From Neopestalotiopsis rosae (Eukaryota > Ascomycota > Sordariomycetes > Amphisphaeriales > Sporocadaceae): a stretch of DNA of 64,000 nucleotides. This document shows positions 10,955 through 21,871 of the stretch, one piece after another. The notes below the pieces were generated by a model. The model saw only the letters and a program-made list of their open reading frames with translations. It did not search any database and was not told the origin of the DNA. The position numbers and the translations under genes are program-made. The DNA lies in assembly GCA_023078685.1 (NCBI GenBank), contig JALGAS010000011.1, forward strand, positions 434,001 through 498,000, in the 5' to 3' direction. The stretch's first letter is position 1. Every line of letters starts with the position of its first letter.

Positions 10955-11343
10955 ACTTCTGTACCAGTGGATTATTCACAAGTGTTCGTATGGGAGGCTG
11001 GTTCTCAGGAGTCAGTGCCAGCGGAGTTAATACCAGGGCTCAAACTGGAGCCGGCACCTTTTGGGCGGGCAAAGAAAAGAAAAACAAGATGAATTATGGG
11101 CCGCAGTGCACAAGTCAGAAGTGGAGTAGTTATGGGCACTTTGGGAGCAACAGAGTGGACTTGCGCACTCGTTTTCAATGTCCCGGTCAAAGAAAAACAG
11201 ATGCTTCAACGCAATGATTACGATTGAATGAAAAGGTGCCCTGTTAGTCGAGGAGTACTAGAAGTAGTAGACCCTTGTTCCAATACCATCAATAACAATT
11301 GATCAAACTTGTTCAACCTTGCAAGCATACCATGTCATTATTC
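10955..11343. other. Intergenic between broken ORF and catalase 3' end
   Basis: Presumed terminator region of the convergent catalase gene; nothing specific was recognised. Confidence 0.45.
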
Positions 11344-13161
11344 TCATAGTGCATTGCTCAAACACTTTTTCAAATCCTCATCGACTCTACAAAAATATTC
11401 TGATCACCATGACGATTCAGTCATTAGCCGTTGGCGGCATGAAGGTAGAACAAATGTCCGACTTACCAATGACCTGCTGTTGTAGTTTAGGGGGTATGCC
11501 CTTCAATGTGGGGACAATGTTGTGGAGGAACTTTTCCTTTCCGTCGGGCTCCTTGCAGATAATGTGCCAGAGCTCCCTCGCCTGGACAAAGTCCCCGTCG
11601 GTCACGCTGGTGGAGAAGGCGGTGACGTTTCCGGACCACGTCTCGTGCGTCGGCACGCGCACGCGCTTGGCGTACTCCATGGGCTTGAGCTCGGAGAACA
11701 CATAGTCCGGGTCGCCCCCGTAGTTGCCGTTCATGGTGCCGGGCCCGTCGCGCACGTAGGGCGCGTACACGGGATTGTGGGGCCGGTTGGGCGGGAGCTG
11801 GAAGTAATTTGGGCCTACTCTGTATCTGTGCGCGTCGGGATAGCTGAACATTCTGGCTTGGAGGACTGGATACGGGCATCATGGGTTAAATTGTGCTTTC
11901 AAAAGTTTGTTATCGAGTGTGGACTCTTACCTGGATCAGCGGAAGGACCAATTCCGGGCACCATGTTTGATGGAGAAAAGCATGCTTGTTCAATATCTTG
12001 GAAGTAGTTGTCGGGCTATGATAAGTCAGCAACGTGATGACGTGTCGTGCAATAAAACACATACGTTCTTGTCCAAGGTCAATCTGCCAATGCGCCGAAG
12101 CGGATACTTCTCATGTGGCCACGTATAAGTACAGTCAAAGATGTCAATGGGCGCAGACTTTGCCTCATCGGGAGTCATGACCTGGACGTATACGAGCCAT
12201 TTTGGGTGGTCTCCCTTTTCAATGGCGTCGAACAGATCCTTGACGTGGTAATCTGGCTGGGAGCCAGCGAGTCGCGCGGCCGTGTCTGAGTCCATGGTCT
12301 TGATGCCCCCTTCGGGCTTGAAGTGCCACTTGACGTAGACATAACTGCCGTCCTGAATCAGGTATTAGCAGTATGCAAGGTTGAACAACAGAAAATGTCG
12401 TCTCACGGATTTATTCAGTGTATACGTGTGCACACTAAACCCATTGATGTGCCTCAGTGATTCTGGGATTCCGCGCTGACCAAAGAGATGCATCAATGCA
12501 TGGATACCCTCTGGGTTATTGACATGATAATCCCAAAACATGGTATCATCAGGAATGTTGGTCCTCGGGTGTCGCTTGTGGCTGCGGTTCATGGAGGGGA
12601 ACTTAATGGGGTCGCGAATGAAGAAGACGGGGAGGTCATTGAAGACAAAGTCCTGGATGCCATCTTCGGTGTAGAGCTTGGTTGACCAGCCCCGAACATC
12701 GCGTACTGTATCGGCCGAACCTTTCTCTCCACCGACGGTCGAGATGCGCATCAGTAATCTCGTCTTCTTTCCGACGCTATTCAGAAACTTGGCGTCGGTC
12801 AGATCGGATACATCATCGAGAACCTCGAATTCGCCAAAGGCTCCTGCGGCTTTGGCGTGGACACTCCTGGACTCTGGTCAATAGTGTGCATTTGTGTTGA
12901 ATTTGCGATGAGGCAACGAGAAACTTGCCTTTCAGGGATACGCTCGCGTGCAAAATGTGCCAACACCTCCACCAATTGAACATCTGCCAACACGACTAAA
13001 CCACCGTTGGTATCACCATACCGAACTTGCCGGACGGAGCCAGGATTATCGCTCGGCTGTCCTAGACTAGCAGTCAGCTCTCGGATGGATTCGGTACAAC
13101 TTTGAGAGAATCTACCGTTGGCTAGAGTATAGAGGGGCTTGTCCGAAGTTGGCTGGGCCAT
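11344..13161 (-). CDS. Monofunctional heme catalase, small-subunit type, 506 aa, six exons
   Basis: Decomposes H2O2. Exons (minus strand): 13161-12929, 12866-12407, 12352-12065, 12015-11931, 11865-11467, 11399-11344; they sum to 1521 nt. The distal His is in [13 protein letters not shown], formed across intron 1; the active-site Asn is in [13 protein letters not shown]; the proximal heme Tyr is in [14 protein letters not shown]. Length fits the about 500-residue small-subunit catalases. Intron 1 is of the GC-AG type (AG|GCAAGT) and the others are GT-AG, 49-67 bp. The last exon encodes only 18 residues plus stop and restores the usual FxRVDxDL ending. The C-terminus (SNAL) is not a canonical peroxisomal SKL signal and no secretion signal is seen, so location is uncertain. 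It is divergent from the sulfite oxidase-like gene. Confidence 0.92.
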
Positions 13162-14528
13162 GATTTCGTCTGTCTCGTCGATGATCCAAACCACCCATCT
13201 CACGAAATGCGACGAGTATATTTGTTTTATACTGTGCTTGAAGCAAGCTAACCGTCCGTTCCGCGATACTCTGAATTGGGATAGACCATGTACTCCGAAT
13301 AAGGAAATACCATTTGCCCCAATAAGACTGCGCTGAAGTTGTGCTTAACCCCAGTATAGATAGGTACTTGCCGAGCGACGGCCGAGCTAGACCCGGCTGG
13401 GGACCGGACATGTGCAGAATACGCCAGAGAAAGGCAATCCTAGCTATTCATCAATCATAGCGCATGAAGTCTATGCTAGCGTGAACTGCACCGAAGTTAT
13501 AGGACTGGGCCGATCAAGAGCATCGTGCTTTCAGCCAATGACGCAGCCGTATTTGCAAATTTATCCTGTCTGGCAACAGGGGGAAACGCTATAGTCTTGC
13601 CTATTATGAAATAGTCCAGCTCCTCTTGATCGGTCGCATGAGGATCCAACAAACAATCAGGATGATTAAACTTCGGGACTACAGCTCAAACGGCCCTGCT
13701 GTCGTTCGTGAAGCTAAATTTGCAGGTAGACAAGCTGCGACGGTCTCAAAGTTGCTGCATGTTGAAAGCCTGATAGCCAGAAGTCAAGGTCGCCAGCTAC
13801 AGATACGATAGGTAATTGGCTCCAGCACAGTGACAGAGCTCCAGGACTCGGGGATTGAGTTTGCAACAGCTTGAGCTCTGCAAATGTAATTGCTCTAATG
13901 CTGCTTTGATATTGGCCCGACCATAGCTAACCGGCATCTACCTCTTGGCTTTCGTAAGTACTGCTCCGCATCGACGATGAAACACATACAGCGTTTTAGT
14001 CCGCTTTTGATATAGGCATACATACGTCCCCCGTCCGATTCATCTCTTATGGAGGTCACAATCATAGCTCAGTGTAAATGTCTTGCAGCTTCGCCAAGTC
14101 ATTAGGGCCTGGAAAGATACCGAAACAGAAGTTTTTTGTAATGCCATGATCTACTATACCCCTAAAGCGTAAGGTGAACAGTAAGGACATGAAATTTTGT
14201 CCAGGGATAAGATGTGCCGGAAGCAATCACAATACCATTGATTTAGCTTCCGAGAACCGACATTCTGCTTTAGCGCAAAGCTATATGATGACGAAAGAAG
14301 CATGCAGTCTGCCCATAGCAAAAAGTATGATCAAGAGAGGGTTGTGTGGGGAATTGTAACAACGGCATTATATTGCAAGGCCAAGCGATTTTACGTATCA
14401 AAAGCCAGAGCTTCTCAAGACATGCCCAGCAGTTTTTCACGTTCTTCTGAATATCTTCAAACATACAGAGTACTTATTGATACAATCTAGACAGACCTCT
14501 ATATCGAATTATACCAGATATCACAACA
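13162..14528. other. Divergent promoter region, catalase / sulfite oxidase-like
   Basis: About 1.37 kb between two gene starts. Only short unsupported ORFs. It would carry the regulatory sites for both genes; no motif was assigned with confidence. Confidence 0.5.
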
Positions 14529-16307
14529 ATGCCTCACGTTGAAGTAAAGACGTCTAATAGACCAGATGAGTGGAAGATTGAACAAGGCATGGCCGGCGCT
14601 GTACTGCCGGTCCTTGACATGACCGAGCGGCAGGTCAAGCGCGTGCCTCCCCAGCAGTTTCCTACCGAACACACCAAGGACGATGCAGCTGTGAAGGCGG
14701 TTGGCGATCCCAAGAAGTTGTTCGCTCGTGAACGGAAAGGTTGGCGCGGGTATGTCCCCACTATCACACTCCCACCGCGAGTATTGATATTCGCGACTCA
14801 CTTGATAACATGCTCATCTACCTTTTACAGCTATGTAGAGTGGGAGAACTATCCCGAGAAGAAGGCGGCAGCGCACAAGATCCTCAAGGCTGAGACCTTT
14901 CCACCCAACCCCGAGTTCCAGCTTGGGCCTATTCCAGGTACGAACCCTGTACTGCCCGGAACACGTTGGAAGATGTGGCACCATGCCCTCGGCGGCGAGC
15001 TGTCCCGGATTCCTGAAGACTCATGGGAGACTGTACTCAAGGAGAAGCACCCCGACATGCTGCACCTGCTTCAGTTCCCCTATAATGGAGAACCGCCTAA
15101 GAGACTCGTCACCGACAAGGCCGTCACACCCAATGATCTGCACTTTGTGAGAAATCATGGCGGCATTCCCATTATCGACAAGAAAGACTATAGCTTCCAG
15201 CTTGACGGCCTGGTCAACAATCCTCGCACTTTTACCCTCGACGATATCATGGACGAGTCCAACTTCCCCCGCGTCGAAAAGACGGTTACGATGCAGTGCT
15301 CCGGCACGAGACGAGTAGAACAAATCTCCAAGTACGCCGGACAAGGCGACGAGGTACCGCAAGCACCTTGGGCCGAAGGCGCCATTGGTACAGCGCGCTA
15401 CGTCGGCATCAGCCTCAAGAAAGTGATCAAGGCGTGCGGCGGCCTTAAGGACGGGGCCAAGCACCTCGAGCTGTACGGATGCGACACCTACGTCAAGGAC
15501 GACAACCTCATGAACTACCTGGTCAGCGTGCCGTGGTCCAAGGTCAAGGCCAACGAAGTGCTGCTGGCGTGGGAGATGAACGGCGAGCCTCTGCCGCGCA
15601 TCCACGGGTTTCCCCTGCGCGTCGTGGTGCTGGGCTACATCGGCGCGCGCAGCGTCAAATGGCTGTACCGCATAAAAGCCATCGAGGAGCCCAGCCGCGC
15701 CCCCGTGCAGAGCCAGGAGTACCTCTACTTCCCGCAGCAGGTGGGCAAGCACAACCTCAAGTGGACCGACGGTATCCAGATCCAGGAGATGCCCGTGAGC
15801 TCGGCCATCATGTCGCCGTGGACCAAGCAGGTCGTCATCCACAACGGCGCGATCCGGTGCAAAGGGTGGGCGTACTCGGGCGGAGGGCGCTGGCCCGAGC
15901 GCGTCGAGGTCTCGGCCGACGGCGGCTTCGACTGGTACGCCGTGCCGCTCGAGAATTTATCGGCCAAGGGCAAGTGGACGTGGCGGACCTGGGAGATTGA
16001 GCTCCCGTGCGACATCGAGGGCTGGGTCGAGATCGTCTGCCGCTGCTGGGACAACTCGCTCAACACGCAGCCCCCCAACGTCCGCACCGCCTGGAACTGG
16101 GGCCTGCACGTCACCAGCTCGTGCCACCGCATCTCCGTCTACAGCGTCAACAAGTCCAAGCCGCTGACCCGGAGGCGGCTCGAGGAGTTTGAGAGGGCCG
16201 GCGTCCCCTTTGGCCCCATCACGGTGCCCATCCCGTTCCCCTCGCAGACTTGGGACGACTATGATGAGTTTTGGAAGAAGAATGAACCTCGAGATGTGGA
16301 TGAGTAG
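14529..16307 (+). CDS. Sulfite oxidase-like molybdopterin oxidoreductase, 565 aa, no heme domain
   Basis: Exons 14529-14749 and 14831-16307. The 81-bp intron (GTATGT...TTTTACAG) is a multiple of three without a stop, so it looks coding, but removing it restores RKGWRG-YVEWENYP. The Mo-pterin domain has the Mo-ligand cysteine in TMQCSGTRR and the family motif RIHGFPLRVVVLGYIGARSVKWL. A Mo-co dimerisation domain follows (KGWAYSGGGRWPERVEVSADGG to about the end). There is no cytochrome b5 or FAD domain, so it resembles plant-type sulfite oxidase, which uses O2 and makes H2O2, more than nitrate reductase or animal sulfite oxidase. The C-terminus (DVDE) has no peroxisomal signal. An N-terminal extension of about 110 residues precedes the catalytic domain. 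The downstream half is strongly GC3-rich. Confidence 0.87.
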   Translation: MPHVEVKTSNRPDEWKIEQGMAGAVLPVLDMTERQVKRVPPQQFPTEHTKDDAAVKAVGDPKKLFARERKGWRGYVPTITLPPRVLIFATHLITCSSTFYSYVEWENYPEKKAAAHKILKAETFPPNPEFQLGPIPGTNPVLPGTRWKMWHHALGGELSRIPEDSWETVLKEKHPDMLHLLQFPYNGEPPKRLVTDKAVTPNDLHFVRNHGGIPIIDKKDYSFQLDGLVNNPRTFTLDDIMDESNFPRVEKTVTMQCSGTRRVEQISKYAGQGDEVPQAPWAEGAIGTARYVGISLKKVIKACGGLKDGAKHLELYGCDTYVKDDNLMNYLVSVPWSKVKANEVLLAWEMNGEPLPRIHGFPLRVVVLGYIGARSVKWLYRIKAIEEPSRAPVQSQEYLYFPQQVGKHNLKWTDGIQIQEMPVSSAIMSPWTKQVVIHNGAIRCKGWAYSGGGRWPERVEVSADGGFDWYAVPLENLSAKGKWTWRTWEIELPCDIEGWVEIVCRCWDNSLNTQPPNVRTAWNWGLHVTSSCHRISVYSVNKSKPLTRRRLEEFERAGVPFGPITVPIPFPSQTWDDYDEFWKKNEPRDVDE

Positions 16308-16561
16308 AGCGATCTAGACGTGTTGTATCTCAGAGGTTAAATGGAACATTTGATCGTTTCCCGCGTCCCACTACTCAGTCACTCTTCGGTATTTTCATTG
16401 ACTCGATAAAATGTCCAAATTGGTACTATTGTTGAAAACTGTCTAAAATTGAATCAATTACATTGCCCCTATGACGCCAAGCTATGCTGCTAACTATTAA
16501 TCGATGTGTTGTAATATGAATGCTGTCTGTTCGCCATGAACGCCCAGGGCCGACCCAAGTG

Positions 16562-19432
16562 TCACTTGGCGGGTATATAATCACTAAAGTATTGTCCAAT
16601 ATATGTATCCAAATATCTAGGGCCGACGGGTTTCACCAAGAACTCGTCTGCTCCTGCGTCTCTGGAGCTGATCTTGTCATTGACCGAATCCTGACCGGTC
16701 ACCATGAAAATAGAAGATCTTTTGAGTCCACATGTGTCCTCGTAAGAACGTATGGCCTTGGTAGCCTGTATACCATCACAGTGTGGCATTTGGAGGTCCA
16801 TGAGAACCAACGTGAATGGTACCTTGGCCGCGGCGGCTTCCTTGTATTTCTGATAGGCTCGATTGCCATCCTCTGCTGTTATGTATGGTATTTTTCGCTT
16901 GTGGCAAAACATTTGCAGCACTCGGAGATTGATGAGATTGTCGTCAACCAAAAGTGCTTTGAGTGGTGACGTGTCGACTGTATTGCTTCCTACCCTGCCC
17001 TCCAAGCCCAGTTGTTTAGATTTCAGAATTTCGGGATCTTCAGGTTCCCGCACTTCGTCGGACTTGGGTTGGCATACAGTTTCCGTGGGCTCCACCAGAT
17101 GCTTAGACGCCGTTCTCGATAGTTCCTGGTACAGCCGGTCGGCTTGTTGCAGTACTCGATCAAGCTGCTGGGTGTAGAGTGGGCCATTCATTGCGATGAT
17201 GGCTGAGTGATCGCCTAATTTGTCAACACAGTCCGTGGGTCTCATGCTGAGAATAGCGGCGCGAGAGTTCTCCGCGGAAAGTTGAGCAATTGTGTGTCTC
17301 GACCTCGTGTTCGTGACGACCAGGGCAGCGTCTGCGAGATCACCGCGTTGGAAGCCATTTCGAGTCAAGTACTCGACAACGTGATCTACAAAATGATTTG
17401 CGACCTTTCCAGCGCGCAGGACAGCGAATTGACGGGGCATGTGGTGCAAGGATAGCTCGGGCGGCTTTGAATGCCTGGGAAGGCATGCAACATCTGGGTT
17501 TTTGAACTCGATGCGGAAATGAGACCCGGATTTTGGAGCAGACGAAATCAGTTTGACGTTGCCGTGGAGGAGACGAGCCATATTCCTGGCCAGGGTCAAC
17601 CCTAGTCCAGCTCCCGGCTTGTGGCTATCGACCTTTTCATATGGCTCGAATATGCGATCGTAGTCTTTGACGTCTATTCCGACTCCATTGTCTACAATAT
17701 CGACCAGTAGCCAGGAGAGATCAGCCGTCGCCCGGAAGGTTGCCGAGACGACACCAGACTCATTGCCCGAGACCGACTGGATTGCATTCAAGATGATGGC
17801 TTGCACGCAGTCCTTCAACATCTGCACATCTGTGCTGATGATGCAGTGGTTCTCTGGCACGTCAAATCGAAAGTCGATTGAGACGCCCCTCAGCTGTTCC
17901 CGTGGGAGAAGAGCCAGTATTTCCGGGAGGATGCCATTCTCCATCTGCCGTAAATCGTACGGTGCGGGTGGGCACTGTCGTAGAGCATCTGTCCAAGTAT
18001 TGTGCTTCAAGATATTGTTGACAGTGGTCATCAATTCCTTGCCAGAATTTCGGATTGTGGTAAGACATTCTGCTGGAGATGTGGTGATCACTTTCCCGTC
18101 GTCCTTGTGGCCGTTCTCGAGGAAGCGCGCAGCAGCCAGCTCTTCGGTGAGAAGTTCGACAGAGCCAAGGATACCGTGTATTGGGGTTCGAAGCTGGTGA
18201 GTCATGCCGCGTAGGAATGTCTCTCTTGCTTCCAGAGCTTGTTGGAGCAATCGGCGCTGGAGTGTGTCTGCTATGATTGACGCTGCCTTAGTTACATACC
18301 ATGCATCAAAATCGTCAAACACGAAATGGATATCGGTAGATGCCACGACCAGATACCTGTCTGAGCTACCGCAGCGTGCAACAACAGCACGTACAGCTTG
18401 TCCCGACCGAAGCTCAGTATGGTTTGAAGTCTTGATTGTTTGTTCGATAAAGTTGGTGTCCTCCCAAAGACCTTCGTAAACATCTGAAAAGGATAACGGT
18501 GACCGACCCTCAATGGTTAGTGTCCCATCGTCCGATGCTTGCAAAGTGACCTGGGCGCCGGGGTAGGCCTGTTCAACTACCTTGAGTGCATTCTTTTCGA
18601 AGTCCAATTCAACCTCCTTCTCTAAGGTTGAGATCAAATCTGCCATTGCTTCCCGTTCCTTCTGTCGCCGCGATCGAGTATGACTGGCAATAGCCGTACT
18701 GATCAACTCGGCAAAACGCACAATCAGGTCCTGTTGCATTTGAGATAGGGGAGGCTGAGGGAAATCAGAGGCGACACACAGAGAGCCCAGGGCGACCTCT
18801 TCTCCGTCGTCTGCGAGGAGTCGTAGCTGAGTTCCAGCGTAACTTTTGAGTCCACCAATCTCAACGTGCGGCGACTCCTTGAAACGCCAGTCCTTGGACA
18901 TGTCATTGATCATGAAGACCGAGCTCAGAGTCTGGTTGATTGTGTGTGCGCAAGTGGCTTCCCTCCGCGGCAGACGGGCGATTGGCAAATGAGCCGTAGC
19001 CAATCTTGTATAGGTGGACTCGCTCAACATGCCAGCAATGGCGTACTCCCAGCCAATGGCCTGTTGCAAGCCATTGACCAGGGCATCAATCTTGGATAAA
19101 AGGATCTCATCTTGCTCTATAAGTCGAGTGTGATACCAGAGCAAGGTCAGTCGCAGACGTTCATTCTGGGCCAAGGAAGGCAATAGATATTTGTTCTCCA
19201 AATGCGCTGGGGCATCTGGCCGAATGGCCTCTCCCGTGTCCGAGGGACCAAGGTAGACCCGACTATGGAGTTGCTCATCAAAGGAGGACAGAGGTGTCTG
19301 CGAACTTTGCACGTCAAAGACGGGACCTCTTTCGATTGGCCTGGCGGGTAGCGTGGCCTTTGTGATTCTATTTGGTTTTTTGGCTTCGCTGCGCGGGAAG
19401 TAAGCCATCCTAACCGCCATGTTTGCCAGCAC
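16562..19432 (-). CDS. Hybrid sensor histidine kinase, GAF-HisKA-HATPase-REC, 956 aa
   Basis: Cytosolic two-component sensor, intronless. A GAF domain lies at about residues 100-255; a second diverged GAF-like region is at about 265-395. The HisKA H-box is MTHQLRTPIHGILG with the phospho-accepting His at 412. The ATPase has ILNAIQS (N box), VDNGVGID (G1) and GAGLGLTLARNM (G2). Residues about 690-810 look like a degenerate receiver lacking phospho-Asp. The true C-terminal receiver (about 825-945) has LLVDDN, phospho-Asp 879 in LMDLQMP, and the Lys in FLVKPV. No transmembrane segment. It should pass phosphate to the HPt protein and on to the SSK1/SKN7 branches. The input signal is unknown and I do not assign a class number. 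Two other Met lie within the first nine residues, so the exact start is uncertain. Confidence 0.93.
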   Translation of the reverse strand: MLANMAVRMAYFPRSEAKKPNRITKATLPARPIERGPVFDVQSSQTPLSSFDEQLHSRVYLGPSDTGEAIRPDAPAHLENKYLLPSLAQNERLRLTLLWYHTRLIEQDEILLSKIDALVNGLQQAIGWEYAIAGMLSESTYTRLATAHLPIARLPRREATCAHTINQTLSSVFMINDMSKDWRFKESPHVEIGGLKSYAGTQLRLLADDGEEVALGSLCVASDFPQPPLSQMQQDLIVRFAELISTAIASHTRSRRQKEREAMADLISTLEKEVELDFEKNALKVVEQAYPGAQVTLQASDDGTLTIEGRSPLSFSDVYEGLWEDTNFIEQTIKTSNHTELRSGQAVRAVVARCGSSDRYLVVASTDIHFVFDDFDAWYVTKAASIIADTLQRRLLQQALEARETFLRGMTHQLRTPIHGILGSVELLTEELAAARFLENGHKDDGKVITTSPAECLTTIRNSGKELMTTVNNILKHNTWTDALRQCPPAPYDLRQMENGILPEILALLPREQLRGVSIDFRFDVPENHCIISTDVQMLKDCVQAIILNAIQSVSGNESGVVSATFRATADLSWLLVDIVDNGVGIDVKDYDRIFEPYEKVDSHKPGAGLGLTLARNMARLLHGNVKLISSAPKSGSHFRIEFKNPDVACLPRHSKPPELSLHHMPRQFAVLRAGKVANHFVDHVVEYLTRNGFQRGDLADAALVVTNTRSRHTIAQLSAENSRAAILSMRPTDCVDKLGDHSAIIAMNGPLYTQQLDRVLQQADRLYQELSRTASKHLVEPTETVCQPKSDEVREPEDPEILKSKQLGLEGRVGSNTVDTSPLKALLVDDNLINLRVLQMFCHKRKIPYITAEDGNRAYQKYKEAAAAKVPFTLVLMDLQMPHCDGIQATKAIRSYEDTCGLKRSSIFMVTGQDSVNDKISSRDAGADEFLVKPVGPRYLDTYIGQYFSDYIPAK

Positions 19433-21073
19433 GCTGCTGCCTTCCGACAGTGTCAGCCCCTACTGATGATGTCTGGGACAAGTGTGTGCGCCATTGGCCA
19501 ACAATCAGGTTTCCGATGAAGCTTGCAGAAAAGACGGGATGGCAGGGTGGTGTGTTGTTGTTTAGCTTCTCTGCTCTCCCATGCTGACGGTCTCTTTGTT
19601 TGTGTGCAACGGACGCGCAACGACAATTTTCGCATATAGCCTCTCCCACACCGAGAAGCCGAGGGGATTGGAATAAAGCAAGTCTAGACGAGGAGGGTTG
19701 CGCACTGATGAGACCACTTTGGTGGTCCATGGGTGGTCTAGACTTTGCTGCGTAGGAAGCCACGCGAAGCACCCCGAGCTTTTTGTTAGCGATGGATTGA
19801 AACACTGAAGACGATTGGCCGCCCTGGAACTAGGCTGGACGGCCGCTTAGGCTCAGCTATCCTACAATCTTTCCGCACAGAGCAGTGATCAGCACAATAA
19901 TCCTCCATTGAGTATATAATCGATAGATTGACGAGGTGCTTGTATGATCAATGACAACTAATGCATCCAAAAAGCGCATCAGTCGGGAGAAGATATCCAA
20001 AATTGCCTTCCGTATGTCTACAGATAGGCACCTAGGTAGGAGGCTCTGGCTTCACGACAGGTACCCCTCTCGCGCCGAAAGACACAAACACTAGCGACTG
20101 GAGGGGGTAAAAAAAAAACAAAAAAAAAAAACTCGAAGACCCTTAATCTTTAATCTGATTCTGAACCAATGACGAACCCTGCTCGGCACGGTTAAGGTTC
20201 CGAGACCGAAGAGGAAAACAATTGTGCAAATTAGCTGAGGTGCTCGGCATTTCCATTACCCTGGGCGGGACATAGCCAAGTGAACCAGATTGTCGGTGGC
20301 CCAAATACCAGGAGCTTGGGTGATGCTTGTTCATCTTTATTAGTGTACCGCTTCGGGTCGGTAATTGTGCTCAAATTGAGACTAAGTTCAGTCTCAACGG
20401 TCGCATCCGGCGATTGCCGCGCCTCTTTGGGGCCCATGAATAATTGTGACATGGGCTGCCCAACTCTTGCGGGCTCAATACTGAATGCGCGCATCAATTT
20501 GGCATATAATTAATTTATCATTCGTCGGCTGTGGCCTCCAGATTTGTCAATAAACAAGCTCAAGTCAGCGGTCTTTGTTCTTACTATTTCTCACATCGCG
20601 TTGCCGATTCTGCAGTAAAACTCGCAAGAATTGCCCTGTTGGAAGCCAGTGATTTGGTTAGTGTCTCTCAATGCATAGACTATCTAATGCCGATAGCTAG
20701 TCACAGGGTCCTTCGAAATTCGTGGAAAGGGAAAAGCGCTCCGGCTCCTGCAGTAGGGTAAGGACAGAGATAGAGTCTTGAATGTTATTCGGGATCGTGA
20801 ATTTGGTTGAAGATCGGGCGATAAGGACCCTGAGCCTGGGACGCAATCCAAGAACTTCTAGCGCCTGGATAGCGGTCTCTAGTGGATGTTCGCGCCAATT
20901 ACAGTGGTTGTAAGGAAGGGCTGAGCCGTACGCAATTAGGCTAGCTTGGGTTACGCCGATCAACCTCCTCTGTCGTTCGTATACTGCCTGCCTGGGTGCT
21001 TTCGCTCATCACATCTCTAATAAGTTGACCGAAGCGCGATTTGACCCAGGCCGTGACAAGAACCGGATAGTCA
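19433..21073. other. Intergenic between histidine kinase start and hydrolase end
   Basis: About 1.6 kb. The part next to 19433 is the kinase promoter and 5' leader. No further gene is supported; the only structure seen is an A-rich tract at 20109-20131. Confidence 0.5.
20109..20131. repeat. A-rich homopolymer tract
   Basis: Two long runs of A separated by a single C. Low-complexity sequence in an intergenic region, with no assigned function. Confidence 0.8.
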
Positions 21074-21871
21074 TCAACTTCTCGAAAGTTTCGATTGTAC
21101 CTCCTGGACTGCCCGCGCGAGATCGTCAGGCTTGCTCAAGTGTGGGCAATGACCAGCTTTGACCGTCGCAACTGCTGGACCGGCTGCTAGCATAGCAGCC
21201 ATTTGTTGTTGCAGAGGCAGCGGGATCGCATTATCTTCGGTGCAAAAAATGTAACCACACGGCAATCCGTTGGCCCACGGCTCATAATTGCTCGGGGCCA
21301 TGTAAAGAGCGACCGACTGATGCGTCAACTCATTTGCCCATCTCTCCTGAGCCTGAGCGTCCAAGTCGTTGAAGGCCACTTCTGGCACCCTTTCTGGTTT
21401 GCCGACTACTCGATCGCCCTGTACATGGAATTCAGCATGTTAACGTCGATAAGGAAACCAATGCAAATAGATGCCCGGACTATGGTGGTTGCTGACCTGC
21501 ACGTCCATCCAATCTAATGGCTTGCCGCCCATAAGTTCCATCAGTGCCTTGCCTTTGGGAACTGCGAAAGCCGTCATGTAAATGATGCCATCCAAGTCGA
21601 ATCCCTCAGCCGCATTGCTGGCAATCAAGCCGCCAGAGGAATGGCCCAAGAGAACTGCGCGTTTGCCGTCCCGAGTCAGTCGTTCGAGCACCGACTGAAC
21701 AGCGGCAACGTCCTCTGCCAGCCCTGCCAGTGGCAACTCAACACCACCTATAGAGGGTGGATCGACAAGCTCTGTGGGATAACCAGCTTCACGAAGCTTC
21801 TGGCAGAAATCCTCGAAGATGCTGGGTTTTTGCCATGCACCAGGCACAATAACGATTGTTGGATTTGTCAT
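21074..21871 (-). CDS. Alpha/beta hydrolase, plant methylesterase/salicylate esterase-like fold, 239 aa
   Basis: Two exons, 21871-21497 and 21418-21074, with a 78-bp intron; joining gives WMDVQ-GDRVVGKPERVPEV. The N-terminus TIVIVPGAWQKPSIF carries the oxyanion segment of this family (usually HGAWH). The nucleophile elbow is LLGHSSGG with Ser catalytic. The C-terminal KAGHCPHLSKPDDLA carries the catalytic His. No signal peptide, so it is probably cytosolic. The family hydrolyses small esters or C-C/C-O bonds; the substrate cannot be told. Divergent from the membrane protein at 23241. Confidence 0.88.

Noticed and set aside
15021..15842. 273-codon minus-strand ORF
   Set aside because: Exact antisense shadow of the GC3-rich sulfite oxidase-like gene; low-complexity composition and no domain.
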